Positions 34,521 through 42,634 of a stretch of DNA of 47,199 nucleotides are shown here, in pieces. Positions within the stretch are counted from its first letter, which is position 1. The number at the start of each line of letters is the position of its first letter. The notes below the pieces were generated by a model, which saw only the letters and a program-made list of their open reading frames with translations, was not told where the DNA came from and did not search any database. Both the position numbers and the translations under genes were made by a program. This DNA comes from Betaproteobacteria bacterium (GTDB taxonomy: Bacteria > Pseudomonadota > Gammaproteobacteria > Burkholderiales > SG8-41), in assembly GCA_947486575.1 (NCBI GenBank), contig CANKUB010000023.1, positions 1 through 47,199 on the forward strand. Direction: 5' to 3'.

Positions 34521-34528
34521 ATTATATA
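34521..34528 (-). promoter_or_regulatory. Perfect -10 (TATATAAT) for a leader containing both hairpins
   Basis: On the minus strand TATATAAT includes TATAAT at 34526-34521. No good -35 at 17-18 bp (AAATAA/AAAATA). A start near 34514 would include P1, P2 and the terminator. The rest of the 302-bp nasT-nrtA gap holds the AT-rich block 34525-34570 and a palindrome at 34638-34651. Confidence 0.4.
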
Positions 34529-34548
34529 ACCTATTGTTTTAATTTATT
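34525..34548 (+). repeat. AT-rich dispersed element, copy 7
   Basis: TATAACCTATTGTTTTAATT on the plus strand, overlapping the minus-strand TATATAAT -10. Lies in the nasT-nrtA gap. Confidence 0.5.
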
Positions 34549-34637
34549 TTTTTTAATTCAATTAAAAATTTATGCTGATGCGGCCATGCTCTATTGCAGT
34601 GCACAAAAATCGCGGTATGCACCACGTCAGAACGTCC

Positions 34638-34651
34638 CAGTGCATGCACTG
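34638..34651. repeat. 14-bp perfect palindrome after nasT
   Basis: CAGTGCATGCACTG, 6 bp beyond the nasT stop. No T-run follows, so it is not an ordinary terminator. It may be an operator or an RNA-stabilising hairpin. Confidence 0.55.
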
Positions 34652-34657
34652 CAGCGC

Positions 34658-35233
34658 TCAGTGCAGCAGTTTGGCGTAGGTGATAACCTGCTCGGCCACC
34701 GCGGCCAACGGCGTGCTGCGATCCATCGCCAGCTTGCGCAGCAGGCGATAGGCTTCGTCTTCCGGCAGCTTTTTTTCCTTCATCAAAATGCCTTTGGCGC
34801 GCTCGATCAACTTGCGTTCAGTAAGCTGGGTGCGCGTCTGCGCGAGTTCCGTTTGCACCGACTGAAACGCCTCAAAGCGCGCGTGGGCCGCTTCGATAAT
34901 CGGCTCAATGCGCTCGGCGCTAAGCCCATCCACAACGTAGGCGGTCACGCCTGCACGCACGGCCTCGCGTATGGATTCACGCTTGGCATCCTGCGTAAAC
35001 ATGACAATAGGCCGCGGACAGCTTTCGCTGATCACGCAGAGATGCTCCAGCGTGTCGCGGCTCGGCGAATCAGTATCCACAATAATGGTGTCTGGCGCGT
35101 ACTGATTCACCGCGTCATACAGCTCGCGCGGATTGGACACCTCCGCAACCACCTCATAGCCCAGACGTTCAAGCGTAAGGCGCAAATGAAGCGAGCGTTC
35201 CGTGGATTCGTCAACTACCATTATGCGTAACAT
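34658..35233 (-). CDS. nasT: NasT: receiver-ANTAR RNA-binding antiterminator
   Basis: A 191-residue protein. Residues 1-120 form a receiver-like domain (MVVDES, IIVDTDSP with the phosphoacceptor-position Asp near 53-55, MFTQDAKRES). A helical linker leads to the ANTAR domain at about 135-185: LTERKLIERAKGILMKEKKLPEDEAYRLLRKLAMD. ANTAR proteins bind paired hexaloop hairpins and prevent termination. NasT is known to be held inactive by the NrtA-like sensor NasS and freed by nitrate or nitrite. Its likely target is the leader just downstream of its own gene. It follows the kinase-phosphatase gene by 57 bp. Confidence 0.93.
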   Translation of the reverse strand: MLRIMVVDESTERSLHLRLTLERLGYEVVAEVSNPRELYDAVNQYAPDTIIVDTDSPSRDTLEHLCVISESCPRPIVMFTQDAKRESIREAVRAGVTAYVVDGLSAERIEPIIEAAHARFEAFQSVQTELAQTRTQLTERKLIERAKGILMKEKKLPEDEAYRLLRKLAMDRSTPLAAVAEQVITYAKLLH

Positions 35234-35290
35234 GCATTCAAGAACAGCAAATTACGTGCCAATATACGTCTCAATAGTCGCTTACCCAGA

Positions 35291-36979
35291 TTAGCGCACC
35301 AAAATGATATACAGCAGCAGCACATTCAGCACGATCGAAACCAGCGCAATCGCCTGCCACAGCGCCGTGGGGCGCTGCATCAGCGGCAACGGCGGCGGTG
35401 CCGAGACAGGCTGGACTTCACCGCGTTCCAGCGCGAGCAGCATTTCTTCCGCAGTCTCGAAGCGTTGCTTCCTGTCATGTGCCACTGCACGCAGCAACAC
35501 ATTTTCCAGCCACTGCGGAATATCGGGACGGTAGCGCGTGGGCGGAATTGCATCGCCAAAGCGCGGATGCTGAAACGGCTCAACTTCGCCGTAAGGATAT
35601 TTGCGCGTAAGCAGGTGATACAAACTCACGCCTGCCGCGTAAAGGTCACTTTGCACCGTTGCTTTTTCACGCTCAAACAACTCCGGTGCCATGTAACTCG
35701 GCGTTCCAGGGTTACCGGTCAGTTCGGGATACGGCACGCCCGCCGCAAGCGCAACGCCCATGTCGAGCACGCGCAGCGCATTGCGCTCATCCTGCAACAG
35801 ATTGGCTGGCTTGATGTCGCGATGAATAATCGACAAGCGATGCAACACGCCCAGCGCTTTGGCGACCTGCACACCGAGTTGCGCGGTCTCGGCCACCGTG
35901 TAGTGCTTGCCGCTGTCGAGATGCTGCTGCAGCGTAGCGCCCGCGTGAAACGTCATCACGTAATACAAATGGTTGCGCGCCGATGCCGCTATCGGCACCA
36001 CCTGCGGAAAATGCTGCGACACCAGACGTTTGGCGAGCCATTCTTCGCCGAGCAAACCTTCACAGCTCGCGCGGTCGTCGGCAAATGCGGGTTGCAGGGT
36101 CTTCAGCGCACAAACCTGCCCCGACACAGTACGCACTTTGTAGAGCAGCGTCGCTCGCGATTCGTGCAGTAAGCTCAGCACCTCAAAGCCATCAATCGTG
36201 GCACCGGCCTTCAGCCGCTGCGGCACCGGCAGACGCACATAAGCCCCTACCATGTCGCGCCAGCCTTCGACGGCCACGGCGTTTATGCGTGTTACCAGCG
36301 CAGTGGCGTTGTCGGTGCCGCCCGCATCCAGCGCGGTGTCCACCAGCGCATCCGTCATGCGTTGCGGATCATCATGCAGCATCAGGAGTTCGTGAATGCG
36401 CTTGCTGCCCAACGGTTCCCACACACCGTCGCTGCAAATGAGAAACTTATCGCCTACCAGCAAATCGCCATCGCTGTAATCCACCATCAAATGCTGATCA
36501 AGACCCACCGCGCGCTTTAACACATGGCGCATATCGGGGCGATCCCACACGTGATCCTGCGTCAGCAGCAGCATCTCGTGATTGCGCAGCCGATAAATGC
36601 GTGTGTCGCCCACGTGGCCGATGGTGTAGCGGTTGCCACGCAACACCAGCAGGCTCAGCGTGGTTGCCATGCCCGCGCGCGAGTTATCGACCGCACCCTG
36701 GCCCATCATCCAGCGGTTGATGGCGGACACCACGCGATCAAGCGCTTGCGGAATTTCCCACGTTTCGGGTGTGGCGTAGTAATCCGCCAGCAGGCCGCGC
36801 ACGGTGTACTCCGCAGCTTCGCGCCCGCCCGATTCGCCCGATACGCCGTCAGCCACCGCCAGCACCGCGCCGCGCGCTGCTAGCTCGTCTGTGTCAGGCG
36901 TTACCAGGCCGCAGAAGTCTTCGTTGCGCTCGCGTTGACCCGTGCGCGTGGCGTGACCTACGGCGAATTCAAGCGGCAT
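35291..36979 (-). CDS. PP2C phosphatase - Ser/Thr kinase fusion, membrane anchored
   Basis: A 562-residue protein. Residues 1-235 are a PP2C-type phosphatase: RNED at 18-21, ADGVSG (D44), GDTRIY (D125), CSDGVWE (D184) and GTDNAT (D223). Residues 265-520 are a Hanks-type kinase: K293 (CALKTL), HRDIKPANLL (D388), DMG instead of DFG at 406-408, and GTPSYMAPE. A Pro-rich stretch leads to one C-terminal membrane segment (about 540-560), placing both domains in the cytoplasm. All catalytic residues appear intact. It sits between narK and nasT, so it may modify the nitrate transporter, a reductase or NasT. Its signal and target are unknown. I recall similar genes in other betaproteobacterial nitrate clusters. 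Confidence 0.92.
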   Translation of the reverse strand: MPLEFAVGHATRTGQRERNEDFCGLVTPDTDELAARGAVLAVADGVSGESGGREAAEYTVRGLLADYYATPETWEIPQALDRVVSAINRWMMGQGAVDNSRAGMATTLSLLVLRGNRYTIGHVGDTRIYRLRNHEMLLLTQDHVWDRPDMRHVLKRAVGLDQHLMVDYSDGDLLVGDKFLICSDGVWEPLGSKRIHELLMLHDDPQRMTDALVDTALDAGGTDNATALVTRINAVAVEGWRDMVGAYVRLPVPQRLKAGATIDGFEVLSLLHESRATLLYKVRTVSGQVCALKTLQPAFADDRASCEGLLGEEWLAKRLVSQHFPQVVPIAASARNHLYYVMTFHAGATLQQHLDSGKHYTVAETAQLGVQVAKALGVLHRLSIIHRDIKPANLLQDERNALRVLDMGVALAAGVPYPELTGNPGTPSYMAPELFEREKATVQSDLYAAGVSLYHLLTRKYPYGEVEPFQHPRFGDAIPPTRYRPDIPQWLENVLLRAVAHDRKQRFETAEEMLLALERGEVQPVSAPPPLPLMQRPTALWQAIALVSIVLNVLLLYIILVR

Positions 36980-37020
36980 CGTGTCGGGTTACATGGGACA
37001 TATCTCTAAGACTACGCCAC

Positions 37021-38232
37021 TTATACTTTCGCCGTCGTCATATTCGATGCACCCCAAGTAGTACGCCAGCGTTTTTTTACCGAGGTTAGCCCGACCAAAG
37101 CCACCATGGCCAAGGCGGCGAATATTAACAAGCCTGCCTGATAGCTGCCGGACAACTGCCTGGAATAACCCAGCGACGATGCCAGATAAAATCCGCCGAT
37201 GCCACCGGCCATGCCCACCAGCCCGGCCATCACGCCGATCTCCCGGCGAAAGCGCTGCGGCACCAGTTGAAATACCGCGCCGTTGCCCATGCCCAGGGCG
37301 AGCATGGCGCCCACGAACAGCAGCAAGCCCATCCAGACTTCGCGCATGCCGAAGCTTACCAATGCGAGAAACCCCGCCGCCAGCATATACATCAGCGACA
37401 AGGACTTGATGCCGCCAACACGATCGGCGACAAATCCACCGACCGGCCGAACCAGCGAGCCGGCGAACACGCACGCTGCCGTCAGATAGCCCGCCGTAAC
37501 TGGCGACAGCCCGTACTGATCGTTGAAATAAATTGTCAACGACGATGCCAGTCCAACGAATCCGCCGAAGGTCACGCTGTAGAAAAACATGAACCACCAC
37601 GCATCTTTATCACGCAAGACCTTCAGGTAATCGGTGAGTGGCTTGGCCGGCGGACACTCGGGGCTGTCTTTCGCCAGCCACACATAAATCACCAATGCCA
37701 CGATCAGCGGAATCGCTGCGATGCCGAACACGTTGCTCCAACCGTAGGCCACTGCCAGACTCGGCGCAAACAAGGCAGCGAACACGGTGCCCGAATTACC
37801 CGCGCCGGCAATGCCCAGCGCCTTACCTTGATGCTCCGGCGGATACCAGCGCGAGGCGAGTGGCAGCGCCACCGCAAACGAGGCGCCCGCCACACCCAGC
37901 GCAAGCCCCAGTATCAGCACTTGCGTGTAGCTGCGGATGCCGAAGTACCACGCGATCAACAGCGCCACGATCACAATCATCTGACCAATCAGTCCGGTCA
38001 TTTTCGGTTTGAGGTGATCCACCAATATGCCCATCACCATGCGCAACAGCGCACCGGCAAGCACAGGTGTGGCCACCATCAATCCCTTTTGCGCCGCCGT
38101 CAGTTGCAGGTCTTGCGCGATCTGCACTGCCAGCGGCCCCAGCAACACCCACACCATGAAGCTCAGATCGAAATACAGAAACGCCGCAAACAGTGTGGGC
38201 GTATGGCCGGACTTGAGAAACGATGAATTCAA
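37021..38232 (-). CDS. narK: NarK/NasA-type nitrate/nitrite MFS transporter
   Basis: A 403-residue, 12-segment major facilitator protein. It begins FAAFLYFDLSFMVWVLLGPLAVQIAQDL and has the nitrate-signature-like glycine runs GVAGASFAVALPLASRWYPPEHQGKALGIAGAGNSGT and GMGNGAVFQLVPQRFRREIGVMAGLVGMAGGIGGFYL. It brings nitrate in or exchanges nitrite. The start is a TTG at 38232 with AGGCAGG upstream; no ATG lies in that region, so the weak start may limit expression. It has a 128-bp leader region after nirD carrying a 7-bp hairpin and an AT-rich element. Confidence 0.92.
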   Translation of the reverse strand: MNSSFLKSGHTPTLFAAFLYFDLSFMVWVLLGPLAVQIAQDLQLTAAQKGLMVATPVLAGALLRMVMGILVDHLKPKMTGLIGQMIVIVALLIAWYFGIRSYTQVLILGLALGVAGASFAVALPLASRWYPPEHQGKALGIAGAGNSGTVFAALFAPSLAVAYGWSNVFGIAAIPLIVALVIYVWLAKDSPECPPAKPLTDYLKVLRDKDAWWFMFFYSVTFGGFVGLASSLTIYFNDQYGLSPVTAGYLTAACVFAGSLVRPVGGFVADRVGGIKSLSLMYMLAAGFLALVSFGMREVWMGLLLFVGAMLALGMGNGAVFQLVPQRFRREIGVMAGLVGMAGGIGGFYLASSLGYSRQLSGSYQAGLLIFAALAMVALVGLTSVKKRWRTTWGASNMTTAKV

Positions 38233-38250
38233 TTTACCTGCCTAAATGAC

Positions 38251-38277
38251 GTAAGTATTTGTTTTTATTTAAAATAA
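38251..38277 (+). repeat. AT-rich dispersed element, copy 8
   Basis: GTAAGTATTTGTTTTTATTT plus tail, on the plus strand, 19 bp upstream of the narK start (minus strand). Confidence 0.55.
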
Positions 38278-38285
38278 GCCCATCA

Positions 38286-38304
38286 GCAATGCCTGCCGCA
38301 TTGC
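38286..38304 (-). promoter_or_regulatory. Hairpin in the narK upstream region
   Basis: GCAATGC (38286-38292) and GCATTGC (38298-38304) form a perfect 7-bp stem with a 5-nt loop. No T-run follows it, so it is not a simple terminator. The loop is not an ANTAR hexaloop. Confidence 0.45.
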
Positions 38305-38360
38305 AGAAAAGACTTAAAAAAATGAATGCGGTACGGGGTGCTGAACACACCCTGCAACAA

Positions 38361-38723
38361 TTAGGTATTGGTACTCACCACTACCATATCACCTTCAACG
38401 CGCACCGAAAAAACCGCGACGCTTACCTCGGCATCTTCAAGGCACTGACCGGTAACGAGATTGAAGTGTTGCTTGTAAATGGGCGAAGCCACTACCAGCT
38501 CGCCTTTCAAATCGCCGACGATGCCGCGCGACAGCACGTTGGCGCTAGAGAACGGATCGTAATTGTCGATGGCGTAAACGCTGCCATCGTTGAGACGAAA
38601 CACCGCAACCTGCCGCCCATGCACCAGCGCACACACGCCGGTGTCGGGCACGATGTCGCTGAGATTGCACACTGCAACCCATTCTTGAGTGACGGCCATC
38701 GATACGTTTGGACGTGCGGTCAT
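38361..38723 (-). CDS. nirD: Nitrite reductase small subunit NirD
   Basis: A 120-residue Rieske-fold protein (VAVCNLSDIVPDTGVCALVHGRQVAVFRL, then SRGIVGDLKGELVVASPIYKQHFNLVTGQCLED). The Cys-His iron ligands of true Rieske proteins are absent, as usual for NirD. It assembles with NirB for NADH-dependent reduction of nitrite to ammonia. The ATG overlaps the nirB stop (ATGA). Confidence 0.94.
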   Translation of the reverse strand: MTARPNVSMAVTQEWVAVCNLSDIVPDTGVCALVHGRQVAVFRLNDGSVYAIDNYDPFSSANVLSRGIVGDLKGELVVASPIYKQHFNLVTGQCLEDAEVSVAVFSVRVEGDMVVVSTNT

Positions 38724-41281
38724 GTCACCACCTCCAGTTCAGCTTCACGTGCGTCGCTGCGTTCGTCGTCACGTTCATCTTCACGCGCGGGCCGTATCTG
38801 TCCGCGTTCAGCGACGAACACCACGTTACTGTCCGGCGCTTCGCTATTCACAAAGTGATGGAAGCGCTTCAAGGTCTCAGGATCATTGATCGCTTTTTTC
38901 CATTCGCACTCGTAGCTGTCCACAAACCGTTGCATGTCGGCCTCAAGCTCAGCGCCAAGGCCCAGCGAATCCTCGCACACCACTTTGCGCACATAATCGA
39001 TGCCACCTTCCAGGTTATCCAGCCACGTAGAGGTGCGTTGCAGCCGGTCACCGGTGCGAATGTAGAACATCAAAAAGCGGTCGATATATTTAACCAACGT
39101 GGCATCGTCGATGTCTTTCACCAGCAAGTCGGCGTGGCGCGGCTTGATGCCGCCATTGCCGCAGATGTAAAGGTTCCAGCCTTTTTCGGTGGCGATGATG
39201 CCGACATCCTTGCCTTGCGCCTCCGCGCATTCGCGGGTACAGCCCGATACCGCCATTTTCAGTTTGTGCGGCGAGCGCAGCCCGCGGTAGCGATTCTCTA
39301 TGTTGACTGCCATCGTCACTGAATCCTGCACCCCGTAACGGCACCAGGTGCTGCCCACGCACGATTTCACGGTACGGAGCGCCTTGCCGTAAGCGTGACC
39401 GGATTCAAAGCCCGCATCCACCAGTTCTTTCCAGATCAGCGGCAGTTGCTCCACTCGCGCACCGAACAAATCGATGCGTTGAGCGCCGGTTATCTTGGTA
39501 TAAAGGCCAAATTTCTTGGCTACCTCGCCGAGTACGATCAGCTTCTCTGGCAGAATTTCACCGCCCGGCACACGCGGCACAATCGAATACGTACCGTCTT
39601 TCTGCATGTTGGCGAGGTAGTAATCGTTAGTGTCCTGCAACGGCGCGTGTTTGGGTTTCAACACGAATTCATTCCAGCACGCCGCCAGAATACCGGCTAC
39701 TGCGGGTTTGCAGATGTCGCAGCCGCGCCCTTTGCCATGTTTGGTCACGATCTGGTCAAAGGTTTTCAGGCCGCCCACGCGCGTCAGATGAAACAACTCC
39801 TGACGCGAATAATCGAAATGCTCGCACAGGTAATTTTTGACATCGACACCTTGCTTCTTCAATTCGCTGTCGAGAATCTGCTTCACCATTGGCCCGCAGC
39901 CGCCGCACGAGGTGGCCGCTTTGGTGTTCTTTTTCAGCGCGCCCACACTGGTTGCACCCGCTGCGATGGCGCTGCACAAGCCGCCCTTGGAGACGTTGTT
40001 GCACGAACAGATCAATGCCGCATCCGGCAGCGCATCGATACCCATGCCTTTGCTCGCACCACCTTCGCGCGCAGGCAAAATCAGGTCTTCGGGATGCTCG
40101 GGCAATGGTATGGCGTTCAGCGTCATTTGCAGCAGGCTGCCGTAATCGTCGGCCTCGCCCACCAGCACAGCGCCCAACAAGCGTTTTAGGTCGCCCGACA
40201 CCACCAGTTTTTTGTAAATGCCCGACGCTTCGTCGGTGAACACGTAGTTGAGCGCATCCGGCGCTACGCCATGCGCATCGCCGATGGACGCCACATCCAC
40301 GCCCAACAGCTTGAGCTTCGTACTCATATCAGCACCAGGAAAGCGCGCGTCGGCTTCGCCGGTAAGATGGCGCGCGGTGACTTCCGCCATCTGATAACCG
40401 GGCGCCACCAAGCCATACAACCGTCCGCTCCACAGCGCGCATTCGCCCAGCGCATAGATGTCAGCGTCGTTGGTCTGGCAGTGATCGTTGACGGCAATGC
40501 CGCCACGTTCACCAATCGAGAGGCCGGCTGCTTTCGCCAGTTGATCGCGTGGACGAATACCGGCGGAAAAGACGATGATGTCTGTTTCCAGCACGCTGCC
40601 GTCGGCAAAGAGCATTTTGTGACGGCAGGTTTCGCCCTTGACGATTTCTTTGGTGGCCTTGGAGGTATGCACGGCAACACCCAGCGCCTCGATTTTGTGA
40701 CGCAACAGCCGCCCGCCGGAATCATCAAGCTGCACCGCCATCAGGCGCGAGGCAAACTCCACCACATGCGTTTTAAGTCCCAGATCGTGCAGCGCCTTGG
40801 CCGCTTCAAGCCCGAGCAAGCCGCCGCCGATGACCGTGCCGACTTTTGCGGTTGCAGCGGCTACACGTATCGCCTCCAAGTCCTCAATCGCACGGTAGAC
40901 AAAACAATCCTGCCATTCGGTGCCCTGAACTTTTGGCACAAAAGGGTACGAGCCAGTAGCGAGCACCAGTTTGTCATACGGCAAGTCATGGCCTCGCGCT
41001 GAGCGCACCACTTTACGCTCACGATCAATTGCAACGGCTTTGTCGCCGAGCCTCAGTGCAATGCCGTGCTGCTCAAAAAACCCCTCCGGCACCAGATTCA
41101 GATCGCTGGCGGATTTACCGGAGAAAAAACTGGTGAGCTGCACGCGGTCGTAGGCGGGACGCTTCTCCGCGCAGAACACGGTTATTTCTACCGGATGCGT
41201 TGCAGAGCGGCTGACTAGTTGCTCCAGAAAGCGCTGGCCGATCATGCCGTTGCCGATGACGACGATTTTTTCCTTTTTCAT
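38720..41281 (-). CDS. nirB: NADH-dependent nitrite reductase large subunit NirB
   Basis: An 853-residue protein. Order: FAD/NAD(P) pyridine nucleotide-disulfide domain (VVIGNGMIGQRFLE, VIGGGLLGLEAA), a BFD-like [2Fe-2S] segment (CSCNNVSKGG with CGGCGP), then a nitrite/sulfite reductase half domain and the 4Fe-4S/siroheme motif CVGSTWCRYG with GCTRECAEAQ. It reduces nitrite to ammonia in the cytoplasm with siroheme made via CobA. The last 24 residues form a strongly charged Asp/Glu/Arg tail (REDERDDERSDAREAE) that I have not seen as a conserved feature. Confidence 0.96.
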   Translation of the reverse strand: MKKEKIVVIGNGMIGQRFLEQLVSRSATHPVEITVFCAEKRPAYDRVQLTSFFSGKSASDLNLVPEGFFEQHGIALRLGDKAVAIDRERKVVRSARGHDLPYDKLVLATGSYPFVPKVQGTEWQDCFVYRAIEDLEAIRVAAATAKVGTVIGGGLLGLEAAKALHDLGLKTHVVEFASRLMAVQLDDSGGRLLRHKIEALGVAVHTSKATKEIVKGETCRHKMLFADGSVLETDIIVFSAGIRPRDQLAKAAGLSIGERGGIAVNDHCQTNDADIYALGECALWSGRLYGLVAPGYQMAEVTARHLTGEADARFPGADMSTKLKLLGVDVASIGDAHGVAPDALNYVFTDEASGIYKKLVVSGDLKRLLGAVLVGEADDYGSLLQMTLNAIPLPEHPEDLILPAREGGASKGMGIDALPDAALICSCNNVSKGGLCSAIAAGATSVGALKKNTKAATSCGGCGPMVKQILDSELKKQGVDVKNYLCEHFDYSRQELFHLTRVGGLKTFDQIVTKHGKGRGCDICKPAVAGILAACWNEFVLKPKHAPLQDTNDYYLANMQKDGTYSIVPRVPGGEILPEKLIVLGEVAKKFGLYTKITGAQRIDLFGARVEQLPLIWKELVDAGFESGHAYGKALRTVKSCVGSTWCRYGVQDSVTMAVNIENRYRGLRSPHKLKMAVSGCTRECAEAQGKDVGIIATEKGWNLYICGNGGIKPRHADLLVKDIDDATLVKYIDRFLMFYIRTGDRLQRTSTWLDNLEGGIDYVRKVVCEDSLGLGAELEADMQRFVDSYECEWKKAINDPETLKRFHHFVNSEAPDSNVVFVAERGQIRPAREDERDDERSDAREAELEVVT

Positions 41282-41309
41282 AGACTTACCCTTGTTCTTT
41301 TCTGTCAGA

Positions 41310-41325
41310 GGTAGCTGCCGCTACC
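41310..41325 (-). promoter_or_regulatory. Hairpin in the gap before nirB
   Basis: GGTAGC / GCTACC perfect 6-bp stem with a 4-nt loop, about 29 bp before the nirB start. No U-tract; it may adjust differential expression within the operon. Confidence 0.35.
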
Positions 41326-41371
41326 AGCAGTATCAGTTTCGCTGCGCCAATGGCACGAATTTCGCACCCGG

Positions 41372-42634
41372 TCACGGCGTCACCATCTCGGCGGTAATCC
41401 CTTGCCCCGCATGCACGGCGCTTTGGAGACTGGCCTGACCAAAAACCAGCTGGTCGCGAATTTCATTGATGTTTGTTTTCTCGCGCAGCATTTGAAAATA
41501 CCAGGCGCCATCACCGGTATCGCCAACCATCACACCGCCTACGATACAGTCGTCTTTCAGCACCAGTTTTTTATAAACGCCACTCATAGGATCGTGAAAT
41601 ACGAGTTCTTCGGTCTCGGGGTCACCTTGAAAACTGCCAGCGGAAAAAAGGTCTACACCCGTCACCTTGAGCTTGGTCGACGTAACAGAACCTTCGTAGC
41701 GCCCGATACCCATATTCGCAAGATGTGTAGCGCAGACTTTACTCATCTCAAACAGTGGCGCCACCAGACCATATGCTGTGCCCCGGTGCGATACGCATTC
41801 ACCCACGGCGTAAATACGCGGATCGTAGGTTTGCATGGTGTCGCTCACCACGATGCCGCGCGTGCAGTGGACGCCGGCGGCTTTTGCCAGATCATCATTA
41901 GGCTTGATGCCCACCGCCATCACCACCAGATCAGCAGGGATTTCTTCGCCATCTGAAAAGCAGATGCGACTGACCCTGCCTTCCGCATTAGCCAGAATCG
42001 CAGTAGTCTGTGTCTTAAGCAGGAATCGCAACCCTTTGTTTTCTAGGGATTTTTTAAGCATGTTAGCAGCAGTTTTATCGAGTTGCCGCTCCATCAGCCA
42101 CTCCGCCAGATGCACCACCGTGACATCCATACCGCGCAGCTTGAGACCATTGGCCGCCTCCAGACCCAACAAGCCGCCGCCGATTACCACCGCATGCTTG
42201 TATTGGCTTGCCGCCGCAATCATGGCGTTGGTATCTTTGATGTCGCGGTAGGTAATGACGCCCGGTAAATCCTTGCCCGGTATAGGCAACACAAACGGGT
42301 TTGAACCAGTCGCCAGCAACAACCGGTCATACGATTCTTCGGTACCGTCTGCGGCGATAACTTTTCGCGCTATCCGGTCAATTCGTTTAATCTGTTTATC
42401 AAGACGCAACGTGATGCCGTTTTTCTCGTACCATTCGACGTCATTGAGCATGATGTCTTCGAGCGTCATCTCTCCCGCCAGCACCGGCGACAACAGAATG
42501 CGGTTGTAATTGGTATGCGGTTCCGCACCGAAAACCGTGATGTCGTATAGATCCGGCGCCATCTTGAGAATTTCCTCAAGCGTGCGCACACCCGCCATCC
42601 CGTTGCCCACCATCACCAGTTTCATCTTTTTCAT
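41372..42634 (-). CDS. NirB-like FAD/NAD(P) oxidoreductase
   Basis: A 420-residue flavoprotein that corresponds to the N-terminal reductase part of NirB without the BFD or siroheme domains. Motifs: VMVGNGMAGVRTLEE (FAD), LLATGSNPF, VVIGGGLLGLEAANGLKLRG (NADH), and the late IYAVGECVSHRGTAYGLVAPL. It may be the electron-donor subunit for NasA, whose C-terminus has a BFD-like cluster. Its ATG overlaps the cobA stop (ATGA), so it is tightly coupled in the operon. Confidence 0.88.
   Translation of the reverse strand: MKKMKLVMVGNGMAGVRTLEEILKMAPDLYDITVFGAEPHTNYNRILLSPVLAGEMTLEDIMLNDVEWYEKNGITLRLDKQIKRIDRIARKVIAADGTEESYDRLLLATGSNPFVLPIPGKDLPGVITYRDIKDTNAMIAAASQYKHAVVIGGGLLGLEAANGLKLRGMDVTVVHLAEWLMERQLDKTAANMLKKSLENKGLRFLLKTQTTAILANAEGRVSRICFSDGEEIPADLVVMAVGIKPNDDLAKAAGVHCTRGIVVSDTMQTYDPRIYAVGECVSHRGTAYGLVAPLFEMSKVCATHLANMGIGRYEGSVTSTKLKVTGVDLFSAGSFQGDPETEELVFHDPMSGVYKKLVLKDDCIVGGVMVGDTGDGAWYFQMLREKTNINEIRDQLVFGQASLQSAVHAGQGITAEMVTP

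Noticed and set aside
37267-38226. Long plus-strand open frame (319 codons) opposite narK
   Set aside because: It is fully antisense to a clear 12-segment transporter, is rich in Arg, His and Gln, and has no domain or ribosome site. GC-skewed codon use makes such antisense frames common.
38310-38352. GGGTG/CACCC hairpin followed by a T-run on the minus strand after nirD
   Set aside because: The T-run is about 13 nt from the stem, too far for an intrinsic terminator.
41351-41366. Sigma-54-like TGGCACGAATTTCGCA on the plus strand
   Set aside because: Spacing fits, but it points away from nirB into the antisense of the FAD oxidoreductase gene, where no plus-strand gene exists. Probably chance.
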